Shown here piece after piece: positions 59,111-64,000 of a stretch of 64,000 bases of DNA. The position numbers were made by a program, and so were the translations under genes. Numbering within the stretch: the stretch's first letter is position 1; every line of letters starts with the position of its first letter. Below the pieces are notes generated by a model that did not search any database, was not told the origin of the DNA, and saw nothing but the letters and a program-made list of their open reading frames with translations. The DNA is from Apricaphanius iberus (Eukaryota > Chordata > Actinopteri > Cyprinodontiformes > Aphaniidae): NCBI GenBank assembly GCA_028564705.1, contig JAPXFQ010000184.1, positions 1,666,501 to 1,730,500 of the forward strand, given 5' to 3'.

Positions 59111-59660
59111 ACTAGGGGTGCAACGGTACAGGTAGCCCACGGTACGGTCCGTACCTTGGTACCTGGGCCACGGTCCACGGTACAGTTCGGTACATCTTTT
59201 GTGCAGAGACAGCTTTTTTTAATCCCAAAACATATATGTCATTTTTTTGGGAGCAAAAGCAGAATGTCACAGTTAACTTACCCCGCCCACAGTTACAGGT
59301 GTGGGCGGGTGAAAGCTGTGAGAATACAACATAAACGACCTATATCTCTCTGGGATTATGTTCACACACAGGGCCGCAGTAACAGAATATTTTCTGTATT
59401 TTACCGGTTCTTTAAACGAGAGCGTATCTGAATACACTGACACAGGTGGCGGATAAATATTCTTTGTGTGGCCGCTGCTCAAAGGGAATTTGTGTGTGCA
59501 TCAATGAATGGAGCGCAGCACATCTCCTCTCCGCTTCGAGCTCCGGTGCACCGCAAAGAGGAGATTAACACGGCGAAACATAGAACAGAGATGAAAAAGA
59601 CTCATTGCTAGCTATTGGAAATGCTTGATAGCAACTGTTGCAGCCAAAGGGTGGGTTGGC
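59111..59660 (+). mobile_element. hAT element, left part only
   Basis: The terminus TAGGGGTGCAACGGTAC, followed by repeated GGTACGGTCCGTACC-type blocks, is characteristic of a fish hAT family. The following region (for example GAGCGCAGCACATCTCC then TCCGCTTCGAGCTCCGG) resembles its 5' untranslated part. No transposase body or right end is found. The 222-codon frame 58763-59431 runs from unrelated sequence into this element and is not a gene. Confidence 0.6.
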
Positions 59661-59754
59661 ACAACCAATTGTTAGGTTGGTTAGCATGGATTTCCTCTCC
59701 TTTTTAATTGAAATCATCTTTCGAAACTGCAATTTTTATTTACTGAAATGGTCT

Positions 59755-59960
59755 TGGTCTCCCAGGGCTCCATCCTAGGGCCCCTTCTATTAGCATTTAC
59801 ATGCTCCCATTAAACCAGATTATAAGAACAAATAATATAAACTGCTACAACTATGCGGACGACACTCAACTTGGACCTAGAAAAACTCATCCACGCATTT
59901 ATCTCTAGCCGCCTTCATTACTGTAACAGTATCTTCACAGAAACACTAGGTGTAAAAAAC
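59755..59960 (+). pseudogene. L2 reverse-transcriptase fragment with YADD box
   Basis: The frame reads GSILGPLL, then near 59840-59870 YNYADDTQL, which is the catalytic YxDD motif of L2-type reverse transcriptase. Directly after TQL the sequence jumps, one frame over, to DLEKLIHAFISSRLHYCNSI, a motif that in the copy at 20830 lies about 100 residues further on. So an internal deletion removed the connecting part. Both flanks are unrelated. Inactive scrap. Confidence 0.75.
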
Positions 59961-61714
59961 GCGAAAAAAGTACCAGTAAAAATAATAATAAAAAGATAAT
60001 TATATGCCTGATCTGTGATTGCATTAGTAGAGCAATGACTCTTTGGTTGGGTTACACTGAACCTGAGTTGGGTGTGGTCGTTGGGGGGGGGTGTTGGCTT
60101 AGTAGTGTGTTAACGTGACTGAACACTTTTGGTGGAGATGGTGATGAACAGTAATGTGAAACCTTGAATATGCTGTGGATGAGGTCATACCTGTGTGTGT
60201 GGTTGTGTGTGAAGCTTTGGAGAGGATTTGCTTCATAGTGTCTCGACGCCCCATCAGTAATGATGTCATGGGAAACTCTTCAGTGCACCTTGGCTGTTTG
60301 TAAACTCTCTCCGTTTCCCTGCTGTAATCTGTTGGCCACAACAAAGGACTATGTTTGAACTCCTGAATAAAAAAAAAACATATTGTCTGAAGGGAGTCTA
60401 CATTGACATTACTGCCCTGGAGTAGGCGAGCGAAAATGTACTCCAGCTTGGACAAGATGTAAATCATTACTCTTTCCTTTGATGTCCTTCCCATCTCTCC
60501 CATAACCCCCTTGTCTTCACTACTTATCATTTCTCTTGACCATAAACACTGTGAACAGATCCCTGCTGCTGTCCTGTCAGAGCAGCCCCCAACCCCCCCC
60601 TCCCCGCCCTTTTAGTGAGCCACGTAGAAAAAAGATCAACTTGGAGGAGCTGGGAACATGAAAGGAGCCAACTAACTACAGGGGATAAACGCATTCCTGT
60701 GCAACTCGACCTGCTACCACTGCTGCTGCTGGCCAGTGGCAGGGCAGGGGGAACGCGCAGCGAGACGCATGGATGGCTCAAAGTAAGGTGGAAAATGGGA
60801 GGGGTAGCTAAATATCTGAGCTCTCTCAGATCTTGCATGCAGCAAGGAGCACTTGACCTTTCCAGCACTAAAGGAATATGACAGCCGTGAAGCCGACAGA
60901 GAGAATGTGGTGGGGGCAAAAGGAGGGGAGATGTGAGCGAGAGACAAAAGCCACACAAAGTGCAGGCTGCCACCAAAACAGTTAGTTTGCAATCAACGTC
61001 AGTCATCCCCCCTGTCGGGACAGTTTGATTTTCACTTTTCAAATGAGGCGTTTATTTTTGGCCTGATAACAGGGCTGGCTAAATTGAAATTGGCAGCTCG
61101 ACAATCTACAGATAATAGTCAGCTACGCAGGAGATCATGTGACAAGCCCTTTCTTTTTCTTCGTCTGAGCCCCCGCCCTCTCTCTCCCGTTGAAGACGAG
61201 GAAAAGGGATAATCTTAGTAACAATCAGAGGAGGCTGAGGAGGCAAAAAAAAGGAACTTAAACTGATGGGAAGAAGAGCGAAAGGAGGGAAAGATTTTTT
61301 TTGTGGTTTGAGTAATTTGCTGATGATCAGGAGTGGGGGGAGCTGAGGAGGTGGGCTGGGGTGAGGGGTGTACAGGAGAGGTGAAGATAGAAAGAGAAAA
61401 GAAGGGAATTACTTTAATGTTTCTGGCAGCATACCAGCAGAGGTCTCAAGGTTATCCTGGCTTTCCAAGCTCCCACGGGAAAGGTGGAGAGCTGAGGGCC
61501 GAGGGGAGGGAGTGGAGGGGTGGTGAGAGCTGGAGGTGAAGAAGAGGAGGGAGAGAAACCTGCCCTTTTTGTACTGAAGGGAGGGTGTTGCTCAGAGGGG
61601 GAGTGATCCTAAGACCCTCTGGTATGATAAGGTTGGCCTTGGCCCAGGTAGGAGGAGAAGGTGAATAAATGGCTCTGGGGCTTCCCAGGGCAGCTCTGTA
61701 GCACAGCAGCAAAA
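59961..61714. other. no gene; purine-rich unique DNA
   Basis: No repeat recognised. The region 60540-61600 is GC-richer with long purine runs, and has open frames on the minus strand (171 codons at 60527-61042) that look compositional. It may hold regulatory sequence. Confidence 0.3.
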
Positions 61715-62262
61715 CTAAGACCCTGTCCACACGTAGCCGGGTATCTCCCAAAACGGAGATATTTTTCTACGGTTTGGCCTGTTATCCACACGTAGCCGGA
61801 GGTTTTCGGCACCAAAAACGAAGCTTTTTAAAAACTCCGGCCAAAGTGGAGATTTGCGTTTTCTCCGTTTTCGGTATCTGCGTGTGGACGGTGAAAACGG
61901 AGTTTTAAGAGCCGTAACGCCACTTTCCGCGACAAAAAATGTCCAACACCTCATGTGCGACCTGTGTTTACTCTCGAAAACAGCATTTATTTCCTCAGAG
62001 CTGTGTTGGTATCATCCATTGTTAAAACGCGTCTTGTTTGTTTGCTTTTATAAGCTGTATAACTGCTGCCGCTGAAGAGAGGATATAAAGTTTCTCTTGG
62101 CGGATAGGACTGGGGAGAACTACTGCCCCCTACAGGTTTGCCACGTCTATGAATGTGCTGAAAACGCATTTATCCACGTGTGGATGGAGATTTTTTTTTC
62201 AAGGAGCAGAGGAAAATCTTCGTTTAAAAAAAAAACCCGGCTACGTGTGGACATGGCCTAAG
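61715..62262. mobile_element. MITE with GTCCACACGTAGCCGGG ends, 548 bp
   Basis: The left end CTAAGACCCTGTCCACACGT and the right end in reverse complement CTTAGGCCATGTCCACACGT both continue AGCCGGG, giving a terminal repeat of at least 26 bp. A second copy of the CCACACGTAGCCGG motif lies just inside the left end (61786-61799). The interior has ACTACTGCCCCCTACAGG and CGTTTTC/GAAAACG blocks near both ends. No target duplication could be confirmed. Probably non-autonomous hAT- or Harbinger-related. Confidence 0.75.
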
Positions 62263-62439
62263 ATTTCATAAATGTTAACTGGAATCATTACAAGCAAAAC
62301 AAGGTGATGCAGTTATTTTCAGCTGATTCCCACAGTGAAATTATTTTGGACTAATGCTTTATCAACGAAGTTGCTGCAGTGCCTCGCAAGATGATGCATG
62401 CCCATTGATATTTTATAATTTATGTTTGATCATTTGTTA

Positions 62440-63352
62440 CTTGGAACCACAAACTTCAGTGTTTTTTTGTGACAGACAAACACAGAATAGTGCAAAGCTG
62501 TTGAGTAAAACGTAACATAGTAAATGTTTTAATAATACAATTCATAAAGGTTTAGAAAGGCATCACCCAATTATAATTTCAAATCTTTTGAAGTTTTTTT
62601 TTGTTGTTCTACCAGCTTCTTCTTCGCCAAAAAGCTCAACCTCTGTCAGAGCTGATGGACAGTATGTAAACACTAGTTTCCAAGTCCTTCCACAGATTCC
62701 AGTTTGTTCTGAACTTTGACTGGGACATTCTAACATATTACTATGTTTTGATAGAAAGAAATTCCACTGTAGCTATGACTGTTTGTCTGGTGTTGTCCCA
62801 CTACACCTAGCAGGCTGTTTTGCAGCTTCTCGAACCTTTCCTTTCAGGTATGACCAATATTTAGCTCCATCCTACTTCCAGTGTATTTGATTAGCATTTT
62901 TGTCGATGCTAAAGTTTTTGGGACTCATCTCTTCCATATTTGCTGTGTCCCTGCATGGCTTGTGCCAACCTGTAAAGGTGAGTTCTTCCGGCTCTCTTTT
63001 TCATACAATGTCTTATTTACAGCCACTCTAGCAGGTCAGAACTGAGATGTGGATCTTACAGAGCTACAACAGAGTTTTTGACAATTTCACTATTTATGAT
63101 ATTGTTGTCTGGCCTGTTAGTTTAGGTCAGGGCATGTTTCAGTTTTACTATATGCCCATATGCTCTCCATATTTCAGTAACGGATTGAACACTGCTCAGT
63201 GAGATGCTTATAGCTTAGCACATTATTTTAAAACCTAATCCTGATTTAACCTTCTCTACAGTGTTCTCCTTGACCTGTCTGCTGTGTAAATCTCTCTTTT
63301 TTCTTGGTCTTCATGATGCTGTTTGTTTACTAATGTTCTCTAACAAGCCTAC
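62440..63352 (-). mobile_element. Tc1-like family A, longest copy, transposase antisense
   Basis: The sequence follows family A over about 900 bp: TTGGAACCACAAACTTCAGT, then CTCAACCTCTGTCAGAGCTG, CCAGTTTGTTCTGAACTTTG with GACTGGGACATTCTAACATA, CATATTTGCTGTGTCCCTGC, then AACGGATTGAACACTGCTCA and TCTTCATGATGCTGTTTGTT. Read on the minus strand, these are successive segments of a Tc1-like transposase gene with many stops. The middle segment (catalytic core) is deleted near 62830-62880. No intact terminal repeats. Non-functional. Confidence 0.7.
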
Positions 63353-64000
63353 AAGTGGCAGTTGTATTTATGACGATCACTTTTTTGCCAGTCAGTGCAC
63401 AATGAAGGAAGTGGCAGCTCATTGCCTCGCTCAGAGACACAGAGGAGGAGCAACTCAAACGTCTCTACAAATAAAGAAAAAAAATGAATTATATGTATCT
63501 GTTTTGATTAATGAGCATCGGGATCCCAGATTTGCGAAACATCTACAACTTAACATAAATTGTTATTCAGCTTTTTCTTATTTCTTCTGCATGTTATCTT
63601 TTTACTAACCGGGTATAATAGAAATAACTATTGAAATAGGTTTAGAGTTAAATCCATTATTTAATTATTTATTGGGGAAGACTTAACTGCTTAATTGAAC
63701 CAGCAATAACCCCACATCTCTTCATTCTCCATCAAAGTACTAAAACCCATCATCGCAGCTGAGTCAGCCATCAATGTTTCATCTTGATGAGGCGTTATAG
63801 TGCTTTTTGTTGACATTGTCTGTATTTGTTTACACTAAAGTTGGCTTATTAGAGATAATTGATTCACAACGCCAAGCTGTCAGTTGTGTGTATGCTAGCT
63901 AGCTCTTTAAAGGCTGGCCTTCTTCAACAAATGGTCTCCTCAGAAGCCTCGCTCAAGGGGAACTCTTCTGTCTGGCTTCATTTAGTGTCTATTCAATCAT
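63353..64000. other. no gene seen
   Basis: AT-rich. The 115-codon frame at 63261-63608 starts inside the Tc1 remnant and has no domain. Confidence 0.4.

Noticed and set aside
58763..59431. 222-codon plus-strand open frame
   Set aside because: It runs from unrelated AT-rich DNA straight into a hAT terminus at 59111, so the second half is transposon non-coding sequence. No domain seen.
60527..61042. 171-codon minus-strand open frame
   Set aside because: Leu/Ser/Pro/Cys-rich text from purine-rich plus-strand DNA, no domain, no splice signals, and open frames on the other strand too. Most likely compositional.
1..64000. CRISPR arrays, operons or bacterial-type systems
   Set aside because: No regularly spaced direct repeats, no ribosome-binding-site-led gene strings; everything recognised is vertebrate mobile DNA.

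Overview
This window looks like non-coding DNA from a ray-finned fish genome, most likely a percomorph teleost. That reading rests on the repeats: L2-clade LINEs whose 3' ends run into tandem GAATT, several Tc1/mariner families, many hAT and Harbinger-type short elements, a tRNA-derived SINE and an ATGG-tailed LINE tail. The sequence is AT-rich. I see no operons, bacterial signals or CRISPR array, and no complete host protein-coding gene. By hand tally about a third of the 64 kb is recognisable mobile DNA; the rest is single-copy-looking sequence that could be a large intron or a gene desert.

Layout: 0-9 kb holds a 0.67 kb palindromic element, a LINE tail with a perfect 14-bp target duplication, a GC-rich fish retroelement remnant and a tRNA-derived SINE. 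9-15 kb is mostly unique, with a hairpin, a long TA tract and a stretch near 14 kb that reads like a conserved non-coding element. 15-16.7 kb is a 1,685-bp hAT element with a perfect 8-bp target duplication. 18.3-19.3 kb has a small hAT MITE followed by an LTR-like remnant. 20.8-22.7 kb is a 5'-truncated L2 LINE with a long reverse-transcriptase C-terminal frame; its 3' region contains an antisense piece of 28S ribosomal DNA. 22.9-28 kb contains a Tc1 scrap, a second decayed L2, an antisense hAT transposase pseudogene and a MITE. 32.9-35.6 kb is an end-to-end but broken Tc1/IS630-type transposon with 54-bp terminal repeats, carrying a nested polyA retroelement. 37-51 kb carries three copies of one hAT MITE, another hAT MITE with a perfect 8-bp duplication, a Harbinger element with two elements nested in it, two further Tc1 families and a palindromic MITE. 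55-63 kb has two pieces of one Tc1 element split by another repeat, a hAT end, an L2 fragment retaining the YADD motif, a 548-bp MITE and a long antisense Tc1 remnant.

Possible host coding sequence is limited to two candidate exons with splice-like borders (46304-46557 on the minus strand and 57510-57682 on the plus strand) and one 46-codon frame at 3996-4136. None is assigned to a known gene. The most unusual item is the 28S rDNA segment inside the LINE 3' region at 21793-22077. I did not find a coherent new multi-gene system.
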